Shown here: positions 5,441 through 11,596 of the stretch, in pieces
How positions within the stretch are numbered: the stretch's first letter is position 1
How the letters are laid out: the number at the start of each line of letters is the position of its first letter
Source of the DNA: Patescibacteria group bacterium
Lineage (GTDB): Bacteria; Patescibacteriota; Patescibacteriia; GCA-002772895
DNA: 27,061 nt
Assembly (NCBI GenBank): GCA_018895765.1
Contig: JAHINX010000044.1
Span: forward strand, 1 to 27,061
Direction: 5' to 3'
Translations under genes and position numbers: made by a program
Notes under the pieces: generated by a model
What the model saw: only the letters and a program-made list of their open reading frames with translations
The model's database searches: none
What the model was told of the DNA's origin: nothing

Positions 5441-7714
5441 CTATTCCTCCTCTTCTTCAATGTCATATTCATCTATAATATTTTCTGTGTTTTCATCTTC
5501 ATTATTCTCTTCCGGTGCTTCTTTGTAGGCATTTTGGTCATGCAAGGGCTCGGTTGCCATTTCCATATGCGTCAAATCTTCTTTTCTCATAAGTAGTTCT
5601 CTTGGTTTGGCTCCATCGGCAGGTCCTATAACGCCCTGTTCTTCCAAAATGTCCAAAAGCCGCGCCGCGCGGGCATATCCAACCGAAAGACGTCTTTGTA
5701 ATAGTGAAGCCGATGCTTTGCCGGCGCTCATTATTGTATCAATCGCATCTTCCAAAAGCGGGTCCCCATCTTCGGCATCAATTATTATTCCGCCTGCCAT
5801 TTTTACTTTTTGTTTTTCCACGACGTCGTTTTGATATTCTGGCGCGCTATAGTTTTGTTTTATAAATTTTACAACATTTGTTACATCTCCTTCTGTTACA
5901 AAAGCTCCTTGAAGCCGTTTTGGTTTGGAGAGTTCCGGAGTTATAAAAAGCATATCGCCCTGGCCTAACAATTTTTCTGCTCCGCCTGTATCAAGAATAG
6001 TCCTAGAATCAACTGCTGAGCCGACTGAAAAAGCAACGCGGTTTATGATGTTTGCTTTTATCAGTCCGGTAATTACATCAACAGACGGTCTCTGGGTCGC
6101 GACAACAAGGTGGATGCCGACGGCGCGCGCAAGCTGGGCAAGACGGATAATGCAGGCCTCAATTTCCACGCCGGAAGTTGACATCAGGTCGGCGAGTTCA
6201 TCAATAACAATAACTATATAAGGCATGGTTTCTCTTGCCGAAGCGTTATAAGAATTTATATCGCGTTTATTTGCATGAGAAAGAACGTCCAGTCGGCGTT
6301 CCATTTCTCCAATCGCCCATTTTAATGAGTTAACCGTTTTTTTAACATCAGTTATAACAGGAGTTAAAAGATGAGGTATACCGTTATAGATAGGGAACTC
6401 AACTCGCTTAGGGTCAACCAAAATTAATTTCAAATCATCCGGACCATTGGAAAAAAGTAAACTTAAGATAATAGTATTTAGACAGACGGATTTTCCGGAG
6501 CCTGTTGCGCCGGCAACCAGAAGATGGGGCATTTTTCCCAAATCAGCAGTCCAGACATCTCCTGCCACATCTTTTCCCAAAGTGAAAGCAAGATTGCTTT
6601 TTCTATTTTTAAATTCTTTGGAAGCCAGAAGATCGCGCAAGTTTACAATTGCTTTTTCTTGATTTGGAACTTCTATCCCAACGAGAGATTTTCCCGGGAT
6701 TGGCGCTTCTATGCGGATTGGATGCGCGGCCAAAGCGAGTGCCAGATTATTTGATAAACTGCTTATTTTTGAAAGACGGATTCCCTCAGCCGGCTTAAAA
6801 GTATATTGAGTCACTGTCGGGCCGATATTATATGGTCCCATTTCCACATCAATGCCAAAATTAATAAAAGTTTTTTGAATAACGGCAATATTGTTTTTTA
6901 AATCCCCGGGGCTTGCTTTGCTTATGCGTTTGGAAAGAAGAGTAAGTGGAATATCAATTCTGGCGCGTTTTCTTTTAAGAGGCAGGATGGCTTGTTCTTT
7001 TTTTTCTATATTGCCCGGGACAGAGGTTCTTGTTTTTTCTCCTGTTTTTTCATCTTCATTTTCGTTGTCCTCATCTTCATCCTCGTCATATTCTCTGCGT
7101 GCAAATGGAGAGAAATCTTTATTTTTGGAGCTGGCGATGAGCTCGTATAGATTTTTAAATAATTTATAAATAAATATTCCTATAAATTTTATAATTGCAA
7201 AAACGGTTTTTATTGATGTGTTAAAAATAATCACAAGCGAAATTAGAAGTAGGGCAAGTGTTATGAGAACTGCACCGGAAAATCCGGTAAATTGCAAAAG
7301 AGGAAAAGAGAGAAAAAGGCCAACATACCCTCCGCCTTGTCCCAGTTGGCTGGCGGCAATAAGATCTGTGTCGTGATATGTCAACAAGTGAACAAAGCCG
7401 TTTAAACTGCAGAAGAAAAGCAAAAGCCCAATATAGGTCATAAACTTTACGCCTTTGCCAAGATAAGCCATGCCTGCCAAAACTATTAGCGAAACGGAAA
7501 AAACAAGCCGGAGCGAGCCAAAAACAACAGCAAGAGCGTTGTCTAATATTCTTCCCGCTTGTCCGACAAATCCAAAAAAACTTAGAACCCCCAAAGCCCC
7601 AATTGCCAAAAGGACAATAACGAAAATTGCCTTTTTTGCTTCAGGGTGGAGGTTTAGCTCAAATGGTTCGTAATTGTAGGTCTTTCGCCTGCGGTATTTT
7701 CTTTTTCGAGGCAT
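5441..7714 (-). CDS. ftsK: FtsK/SpoIIIE-type DNA translocase
   Basis: 757 residues. FtsK pumps DNA through the division septum and helps segregate the chromosome. The N-terminus is basic (MPRKRKYRRRK), followed by four hydrophobic blocks at about 28-50, 61-83, 93-113 and 131-180, then a short, very acidic linker (about 210-225). The alpha domain starts at about 270. The motor has Walker A GATGSGKS (402-409), Walker B VIVIDELADLM (about 501-511) and the VVATQRPSVDVITG region. The winged-helix gamma domain (about 650-712, LLQRRLSVGYARAARLLD) normally reads KOPS/SRS orientation sequences. The tail is acidic (DEYDIEEEEE). It is the first gene after a promoter at 7907-7936. Confidence 0.96.
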   Translation of the reverse strand: MPRKRKYRRRKTYNYEPFELNLHPEAKKAIFVIVLLAIGALGVLSFFGFVGQAGRILDNALAVVFGSLRLVFSVSLIVLAGMAYLGKGVKFMTYIGLLLFFCSLNGFVHLLTYHDTDLIAASQLGQGGGYVGLFLSFPLLQFTGFSGAVLITLALLLISLVIIFNTSIKTVFAIIKFIGIFIYKLFKNLYELIASSKNKDFSPFARREYDEDEDEDNENEDEKTGEKTRTSVPGNIEKKEQAILPLKRKRARIDIPLTLLSKRISKASPGDLKNNIAVIQKTFINFGIDVEMGPYNIGPTVTQYTFKPAEGIRLSKISSLSNNLALALAAHPIRIEAPIPGKSLVGIEVPNQEKAIVNLRDLLASKEFKNRKSNLAFTLGKDVAGDVWTADLGKMPHLLVAGATGSGKSVCLNTIILSLLFSNGPDDLKLILVDPKRVEFPIYNGIPHLLTPVITDVKKTVNSLKWAIGEMERRLDVLSHANKRDINSYNASARETMPYIVIVIDELADLMSTSGVEIEACIIRLAQLARAVGIHLVVATQRPSVDVITGLIKANIINRVAFSVGSAVDSRTILDTGGAEKLLGQGDMLFITPELSKPKRLQGAFVTEGDVTNVVKFIKQNYSAPEYQNDVVEKQKVKMAGGIIIDAEDGDPLLEDAIDTIMSAGKASASLLQRRLSVGYARAARLLDILEEQGVIGPADGAKPRELLMRKEDLTHMEMATEPLHDQNAYKEAPEENNEDENTENIIDEYDIEEEEE

Positions 7715-7721
7715 AATAAAT

Positions 7722-7860
7722 TAGGTTCTAGGTTCTAGGTTCTAGGTTATAGGTTGTTAGGTTAATGTGCCACCGAAGGCGGCAATATCATAATATGTTA
7801 AAATTTTCTTTGAAAATTTTAACACCAAAACCTAATTACCTAATACCTAGAACCTAAAAC
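7722..7860. repeat. Mirrored AGGTTCT/AGAACCT array upstream of ftsK
   Basis: TAGGTTC-type heptamers run at 7722-7762, and complementary CCTAATA/AGAACCTAA units at 7827-7860. Between them is a perfect 12-bp hairpin (7797-7823, GTTAAAATTTTC, loop TTT). It lies in the 5' leader of ftsK and could fold the leader into one long hairpin. Confidence 0.75.
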
Positions 7861-7906
7861 CTTCTTCTATGTAAATAAAAGGGATTATAAAGTAACCCCC
7901 TTCATT

Positions 7907-7936
7907 ATTATAACATATGCAATAATCAATTATCAA
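7907..7936 (-). promoter_or_regulatory. Promoter of ftsK-rodZ-recA
   Basis: On the minus strand TTGATA (7931-7936), an 18-base spacer, then a consensus TATAAT (7907-7912). The leader to the ftsK ATG is about 185 bases and contains the mirrored repeat array. Confidence 0.6.
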
Positions 7937-7959
7937 TTTTCAATTATTTTCTTCTCCTG

Positions 7960-8013
7960 TCATTGCGAGCCTGCCTGCCGGCAAGTAGGAAGGTACTCCG
8001 ACGTGGCAATCTC
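7960..8013 (+). repeat. Dispersed palindromic element, CATTGCGAG...GGCAATCTC
   Basis: Begins TCATTGCGAG and ends ACGTGGCAATCTCC, with a CCTGCCTGCCGGCAAGTAGG hairpin inside. Same family as 758-799, 8585-8621 and 22649-22723. Confidence 0.75.
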
Positions 8014-8020
8014 CATTCAG

Positions 8021-8222
8021 AGAATTAGAAGCAGATAAAATAATTTTTTCGCTCCTGTTGCGGACTCTACAAATAATTGTTCGCAGTAAAATCACCAAAA
8101 TTTAGGCAACTCGTCCTCGCTCGCTCGGACTCGGACAACCTAAATTTCGGCTGCTCGCAATTATTTGTTTAACGAGTCCGCGGGCACAAGTCGCGTAAAA
8201 ATCATTTTATCTGGTTCTAAGA
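8021..8222. repeat. Long imperfect hairpin, about 200 bp
   Basis: Arms at about 8021-8105 and 8138-8222 match over AGAATTAGAAGCAGATAAAA versus its complement, AATAATTTTT/CGC, GCGGACTC, ACAAATAATTG and AAATTTAGG, with small loops between. The apex is about 30 bases and rich in CTCGCTCGG. Short frames inside have no Shine-Dalgarno site and no coding character. It could be a non-coding RNA or a miniature inverted-repeat element. Confidence 0.7.
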
Positions 8223-8373
8223 TTAAAATTAAGAGGGGGGGAGAGATGAAACCCACCGCCCGCCTAGACTCGCCGTTTAGGCGAGGCTGGCAAACCCCGA
8301 CCGCCGCCCCTCAATGTGTCCCGATTACGGGACAAATAATTATGTCAAAAAAAGATGAAAAATAATTAAAAAA
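8223..8373. other. Non-coding stretch with two small hairpins
   Basis: Nothing gene-like is visible. There is a G-run (8234-8240), a CTCGCC-GTTTA-GGCGAG hairpin (about 8269-8285) and a GTCCCG-ATTA-CGGGAC hairpin (about 8318-8333). An A-rich tail runs into the terminator of the minus-strand cluster. Confidence 0.5.
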
Positions 8374-8398
8374 AGACGGCTCTTAGTCAGAGCCGTCT
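8366..8398 (-). terminator. Terminator of the GC-rich minus-strand gene cluster
   Basis: A perfect 10-bp stem (AGACGGCTCT, 8374-8383, with 8389-8398; loop TAGTC). On the minus strand a T-run follows the stem. The last codons of the 59-residue gene lie inside the stem. Confidence 0.9.
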
Positions 8399-8562
8399 GT
8401 GGTATTCTCCTTTCTGCAGGCCTTTTTGTCGGCCTCTTTTTTGTTGTCTTTGTGCCATTGCCCCGGACGAATGCCGGCGCGCTGGCGGATGATGATGTCA
8501 CGGACGTTGATTTTGCCGTCCATCCTCTTCTTCTTGCGCTTTTTTCGCTTTCTTTTTGCCAC
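8383..8562 (-). CDS. Small, very basic hypothetical protein
   Basis: 59 residues from a GTG start with a clear GGAG Shine-Dalgarno five bases upstream. Earlier frame extension (to 8775) passes through a dispersed repeat and is not credible. The N-terminus is an almost uninterrupted lysine/arginine run (residues 3-13), suggesting nucleic-acid binding, followed by GKINVRDIIIRQRAGIRPGQW and a charged tail. It is the last gene before the terminator, whose stem overlaps its 3' end. The family is unknown. Confidence 0.6.
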   Translation of the reverse strand: MAKRKRKKRKKKRMDGKINVRDIIIRQRAGIRPGQWHKDNKKEADKKACRKENTTDGSD

Positions 8563-8584
8563 GTTTTCTCCTGCTTTTTTGCAA

Positions 8585-8621
8585 TGGATTGCCGCGTCGC
8601 GAGTACGCTCCTCGCAATGAC
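8585..8621 (-). repeat. Dispersed palindromic element inside the small-gene cluster
   Basis: On the minus strand it reads TCATTGCGAGGAGCGTACTC and ends GACGCGGCAATCC. It lies between the 80-residue and 59-residue genes. The same family occurs at 758-799, 7960-8013 and 22649-22723. Confidence 0.75.
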
Positions 8622-8627
8622 CTGCGG

Positions 8628-8870
8628 TCAATTCTTGTATCCCGATGGGCGGGAGATGCCCATGTAGGTCGGGGAACACGGTTGGACGAGCGCGCTTTTG
8701 CGGTCCAGCTCGCGGCCATGCGCTACTTCGGGCGTGTTTGGCTTTGCGCCGTAGAGCGTTCCGTTGCCGAGCCACTCCTCTTGGTTTTTTGCTTCGTGAA
8801 GCGTCGGACTTGCAGGCTCCGGTCTGGGCGAGAAAAAAAGCTTAAGGAAAATTCTAACGAGTTTTTGCAT
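8628..8870 (-). CDS. Hypothetical protein, 80 residues
   Basis: A strong GAGGAG Shine-Dalgarno lies six bases before the ATG, which supports a real gene. The N-terminus (MQKLVRIFLKLFF) is basic and hydrophobic, possibly an amphipathic or membrane-contacting helix. The rest is polar, with proline-rich parts and the segment NGTLYGAKPNTPEVAHGREL. No family was recognised. Its start overlaps the end of the upstream 45-residue gene by 17 bases in another frame, suggesting translational coupling. Confidence 0.6.
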   Translation of the reverse strand: MQKLVRIFLKLFFSPRPEPASPTLHEAKNQEEWLGNGTLYGAKPNTPEVAHGRELDRKSALVQPCSPTYMGISRPSGYKN

Positions 8871-8991
8871 TCTTTCTCCTCATCATGAGTCGTCTTTCGT
8901 ACGACGCGCGTTTGGTTTTGGGCGAAGGCAATGTCTGCCAGCCCGGGTTTCCGAGATGTTTGAGTAGAAAAGAAAAGATTTTGTCAAACAT
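8854..8991 (-). CDS. Small hypothetical protein, 45 residues
   Basis: ATG at 8991 follows an AGGAGAG Shine-Dalgarno by about five bases. The product starts MFDKIFSFLLKHLGNPGWQT, a short hydrophobic helix, and ends in a basic tail (RRLMMRRKNAKTR). Its 3' end overlaps the next gene and contains that gene's ribosome binding site. It is short enough that only the strong binding site and the coupling to 8628-8870 make it credible. Confidence 0.5.
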   Translation of the reverse strand: MFDKIFSFLLKHLGNPGWQTLPSPKTKRASYERRLMMRRKNAKTR

Positions 8992-9199
8992 TTTTCTCTC
9001 CTGTTTTTTTTGCCAAAACCACCATAGTTATGATGAGTTTGGGAATGGATTTTATATAGGAACGATTATTGCTGAAAATTACTTACGATTACTGATGTTG
9101 TTAGTTAAGTTTTATCAGAGTATCCGTTTATGAAATTCCATTATGAGTAGCACTTGTTTAATGTCAGCTGTTAGGTGTCTCAAATGTTATTTATAATGG

Positions 9200-9234
9200 A
9201 GCCCCTCTCCAGTTATTAAAACTGGGGAGGGGCT
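9200..9234 (-). terminator. Intercistronic hairpin after the 137-residue gene
   Basis: A 15-base stem with one mismatch (AGCCCCTCCCCAGTT on the minus strand) and a TTAAT loop. There is no T-run, so it may be a processing or stabilising hairpin more than a terminator. Confidence 0.55.
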
Positions 9235-9250
9235 TGTGGGTGGGTGTGGG

Positions 9251-9664
9251 CTACTTCTTGCCCTTTTTCTTGTCGTCTCCTTTTTGCTGCTTCTTCTTGC
9301 CCTTGCCCTTTTTGTCGCCCTTTGGCGGTCTTTTCGGGCGGGAGGCATTGCGCGCCGCTTCTTTCTCCTCGCGCTTTGCACGCTTCTTAGCGAGGCGGGC
9401 TTCGCGCTCCTCGGGCGTCTCCCTCTTGTAGTGGGAGAGACCTTCGCCCGGCTGGACGGCTCCGCGCTTGGAGTCATCCAGTGCGACCGGCCGAGAGCCC
9501 GGCTTCTGCAGGACGTAGCCGCTCTTGCCGCTCTTGTTCCGCGGGCGTTCGTGTGCTTTCTGTCGTGGCTTGATGAGTCCCTCAACTTCGGCGCGAAGCG
9601 TTCCCCCATGCTCTTCGCAGTAGAAGCGCGCGTTCTCCGTGCAACCAACCTCTTTGCAGTACAT
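9251..9664 (-). CDS. Zinc-finger-like, lysine-rich hypothetical protein
   Basis: 137 residues from an ATG with an AAAGGAAAG Shine-Dalgarno. An upstream ATG at 9730 is rejected because it lies in an AT-rich inverted repeat. The N-terminus has Cys3, Cys8, Cys16 and His19 (C-x4-C-x7-C-x2-H), a probable zinc site. From about residue 75 the chain is disordered and extremely basic, ending in repeated GKGKKK-type motifs, so it probably binds nucleic acid. The same C-x4-C and C-x2-H elements occur in the 349-residue protein upstream. Base composition is much richer in GC than the core genes. No family was recognised. Confidence 0.65.
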   Translation of the reverse strand: MYCKEVGCTENARFYCEEHGGTLRAEVEGLIKPRQKAHERPRNKSGKSGYVLQKPGSRPVALDDSKRGAVQPGEGLSHYKRETPEEREARLAKKRAKREEKEAARNASRPKRPPKGDKKGKGKKKQQKGDDKKKGKK

Positions 9665-9712
9665 TTTTACTTTCCTTTCTTTTGTTTTTTTGTGAACGTT
9701 GGTTATTGAGAA

Positions 9713-9776
9713 TGTTCTATATAAAAACACTTGAAAATTTTAAATATTACGGAAGTATTTAAATGTTTTTATATAG
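9713..9776. repeat. AT-rich inverted repeat upstream of the zinc-finger-like gene
   Basis: Perfect 16-base arms GTTCTATATAAAAACA and TGTTTTTATATAGAAC, extended inward by TTTAAATA/TATTTAAA. It lies between two genes of the cluster, directly after a terminator-like hairpin. It could be an operator or a boundary of a small mobile unit. Confidence 0.75.
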
Positions 9777-9778
9777 AA

Positions 9779-9798
9779 CCCCGAATTTTGATTCGGGG
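9779..9798 (-). terminator. Hairpin after the 63-residue gene
   Basis: CCCCGAAT-CAAA-ATTCGGGG on the minus strand, an 8-bp stem followed by TTCTATATAAAAAC. It is a weak terminator or a processing hairpin. Confidence 0.55.
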
Positions 9799-9813
9799 AG
9801 GGTATCTTTTTTA

Positions 9814-10005
9814 TTAACGCAAATGTAAACGTTTCGCTAACTTTCCAAGCTCGGTCCTGATTGTTTGTCGCTCATTACGGAGCAAAGAGAGCTCATAGGC
9901 CAGATTGTGCCCTTCAAGCACTTGGCATTTTATTTCCGCCATCTCTCTGCGGATTTCTTGCTCTCGTTTTCTTAACCCATCATAGATTACTTGGTCTGCG
10001 CTCAT
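9814..10005 (-). CDS. Small coiled-coil hypothetical protein
   Basis: 63 residues. The ATG at 10005 has a full AAGGAGG Shine-Dalgarno six bases upstream, so it is preferred over an ATG at 10038. Almost the whole chain is predicted to be helical with heptad-like spacing (LRKREQEIRREMAEIKCQVL...LSLLRNERQTIRTELGKLAKRL), so a short coiled coil or helical hairpin is likely. It is probably cotranscribed with the 349-residue gene. No function can be assigned. Confidence 0.65.
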   Translation of the reverse strand: MSADQVIYDGLRKREQEIRREMAEIKCQVLEGHNLAYELSLLRNERQTIRTELGKLAKRLHLR

Positions 10006-10064
10006 ACTGCCTCCTTGTTGTATCCCGCATAAAGCCATAAATAGGTTTTATGAATTTATGTGGA

Positions 10065-10086
10065 AGCCCCAAAATTAATTGGGGCT
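10065..10086 (-). terminator. Hairpin after the 349-residue gene
   Basis: An 8-bp stem AGCCCCAA/TTGGGGCT with a 6-base loop and no T-run. Such hairpins follow several genes of this cluster and all begin with GCCCC or CCCC. Confidence 0.5.
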
Positions 10087-10167
10087 AATGGTAAGAGCTA
10101 ATAACGCTTCAAACATTGCATTTGAATTTATGCGTTGAAAGCTACAATTGAAAGGAAGGAAAGAGGA

Positions 10168-11217
10168 CTAGCGGTTGAGCAAGTCCCTCAGCTCGTGGAA
10201 GTGCTCCCCGAGGGTTACGAGCCCGGTGTGACGGGCCAGCTCCTTCTGGTTTGCGACATCCTTTGCGGTCTCTTCCCTCTGGGTTGCGGTTTCCTTTCCG
10301 CGCTCGATTGCGCGGATGACGCCAACGGCTCGGAAGGTGACGTCGGACTCTACCGTCTCTCTGCCACGCTTGACCATGAGCTTGCCAACGATCTGGTTGA
10401 TCATGTCGGCGAGCTCCCTACAGACGAGCAGAGGGTAGCCGTGCGAATCGCGCGGTGCCCGGTCCTTCATCTGGCGGAGGCTTTCCCACGCTTGCTGTTG
10501 CGTCTTGTGGTCGCCGTTCAGGTAGCCCTCCAGCGTTTCCTGGGAAACGCCGAAGATGCTCGAGGCGAGACCCTTGGCGAGTGCACGACTCGCCTCATCC
10601 TCGCTCTGGAGGAGCTGGATGACGGCCTTGTCGCTGACTGCGAAGGCCTTGCGGTAGGTCATTGCGACCCCGGTCTTTGCACAAGTGGTCTCCTGGTTCA
10701 GGATTTCCTGGACCAGGCGCTCCATGGGGTCGCGCTCCACCTTGAGCCGGAGCTCATAGGCGTTGAAGACCGTGAAGAGGGGGAGACAGACGACGCCGAG
10801 TCGCTCGTAGGCGTCTCGCTGGTTCTGCTTCCTGGTTGCATCGTCCGCCATCTTCCAGGCCTCGTCACCCACGAGCTTCCTGGCCATGTCACTTCTCCAG
10901 CTGGCGGAGTGGCGCTGACAGAGGATGCTGACACCCTCTTGCGTCGGCACCTTGCCCACCACCAGCCAGAGGGCTGGGACGAGCTTCTCATACTTCAGGA
11001 AACGCTTTGACGCGTTGGCCCTGAAGGGCTTTCCGGTCTGGCGTGCCTTGCACTCGGGGTCGGTGCAGGAGAATTCCTGCTCCCGCCATTCGCGGGACAG
11101 CTTGTACCTGGCCGCGACGAGCGCGTCCACTGCCTTCTGGATGGCTTCCTCGTAGGTGAGACCATTGGTCTCGTTCTGGTTCGGGGTTTCGTTCTGCTTC
11201 GTCGTTTTCTTGGACAT
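10168..11217 (-). CDS. GC-rich hypothetical protein with a probable zinc site
   Basis: 349 residues from ATG 11217, with an AAAGG Shine-Dalgarno about ten bases upstream. The frame extends to 11403, but that part overlaps the promoter and leader. The N-terminal 25 residues are polar. Cys51, Cys56, Cys100 and His103 form a C-x4-C ... C-x2-H pattern. The rest is mostly helical and charged. An opposite-strand frame of 291 codons (10135-11010) is taken as a shadow, because promoter, Shine-Dalgarno and a natural amino-acid mix favour this strand. GC content is far above that of recA or rpoB, suggesting transfer or unusual selection. No family was recognised. Confidence 0.7.
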   Translation of the reverse strand: MSKKTTKQNETPNQNETNGLTYEEAIQKAVDALVAARYKLSREWREQEFSCTDPECKARQTGKPFRANASKRFLKYEKLVPALWLVVGKVPTQEGVSILCQRHSASWRSDMARKLVGDEAWKMADDATRKQNQRDAYERLGVVCLPLFTVFNAYELRLKVERDPMERLVQEILNQETTCAKTGVAMTYRKAFAVSDKAVIQLLQSEDEASRALAKGLASSIFGVSQETLEGYLNGDHKTQQQAWESLRQMKDRAPRDSHGYPLLVCRELADMINQIVGKLMVKRGRETVESDVTFRAVGVIRAIERGKETATQREETAKDVANQKELARHTGLVTLGEHFHELRDLLNR

Positions 11218-11297
11218 CGTCCGTAACCTTTCTTTGCCGATAGAGTAAATGAACAAAAGACGGATATTTCGGCTTTTTTCCGTCCTGCCCCCACATA

Positions 11298-11357
11298 TTA
11301 TGGGTTGCCGTTTAAAGCTATTATTAGCTTCAAGGAGGCAAACCACAGAAACTTCAT
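11298..11357 (-). CDS. Possible 19-residue leader peptide
   Basis: Starting about 11 bases after the predicted transcription start, an ATG opens a 19-codon frame giving MKFLWFASLKLIIALNGNP. It has no Shine-Dalgarno site. Its position at the head of a 150-base leader and its hydrophobic content would suit a leader peptide, but chance is quite possible. Confidence 0.25.
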   Translation of the reverse strand: MKFLWFASLKLIIALNGNP

Positions 11358-11374
11358 TTATTGAGCTTAGAAAG

Positions 11375-11403
11375 AGTGTAGCATATTTTAAATAATTTGT
11401 CAA
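11375..11403 (-). promoter_or_regulatory. Strong promoter of the GC-rich gene cluster
   Basis: On the minus strand a perfect TTGACA (11398-11403), 17 bases, then TACACT (11375-11380). The leader to the 349-residue gene is about 150 bases. Confidence 0.85.
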
Positions 11404-11404
11404 G

Positions 11405-11515
11405 CCCTAACACAGATAACACAGATTTTAAGACACAGATAGCACAGATAACACAGATAACACAGATTTTAAGGCACAGATAACACAGATAAGCACAGAT
11501 AGCACAGATTTTGCT
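11405..11515. repeat. Tandem ACACAGATA repeats
   Basis: About ten imperfect copies of a 9-11 base unit (ACACAGATA with A, AG or TTTTAAG joints) run between the terminator of the 281-residue gene and the promoter of the GC-rich cluster. The units are too short and contiguous for a CRISPR array. A cysteine-rich frame read through them is an artefact. Confidence 0.85.
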
Positions 11516-11541
11516 AAAATTAGCTAAAATATCACGAATTT

Positions 11542-11576
11542 TTCTAAAAAAATACCCCCATATTTTCATATGGGGG
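11542..11576 (-). terminator. Terminator of the RNase J-like operon
   Basis: On the minus strand, stem CCCCCATAT/ATATGGGGG with a GAAA tetraloop, followed by TATTTTTTT. It is a textbook intrinsic terminator 20 bases after the 281-residue gene. Confidence 0.9.
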
Positions 11577-11596
11577 GTGTAAATGTCAAAAATTAA

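Noticed and set aside
8165..8365. A 66-codon frame in the non-coding region after ftsK
   Set aside because: It starts in one arm of the long hairpin, has no ribosome binding site and shows no protein-like composition.
8563..8775. N-terminal extension of the 59-residue basic protein
   Set aside because: The extension crosses a dispersed palindromic element and overlaps another gene, whereas the GTG at 8562 has a good Shine-Dalgarno site.
9236..9709. Plus-strand frame opposite the zinc-finger-like gene, and a second minus-strand frame (9187-9648)
   Set aside because: Both lack ribosome binding sites and read as low-complexity shadows of the lysine-rich gene.
10135..11010. A 291-codon open frame on the plus strand
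   Set aside because: It lies opposite the 349-residue gene, which has the promoter, the Shine-Dalgarno site and a more natural amino-acid mix. GC-rich coding DNA often leaves the opposite strand open.
11405..11515. CRISPR array
   Set aside because: The units are 9-11 bases, contiguous and without unique spacers, and no cas gene is nearby.
11354..11569. Cysteine- and isoleucine-rich 71-codon frame on the minus strand
   Set aside because: It is simply the translation of the ACACAGATA tandem repeats and of a terminator.
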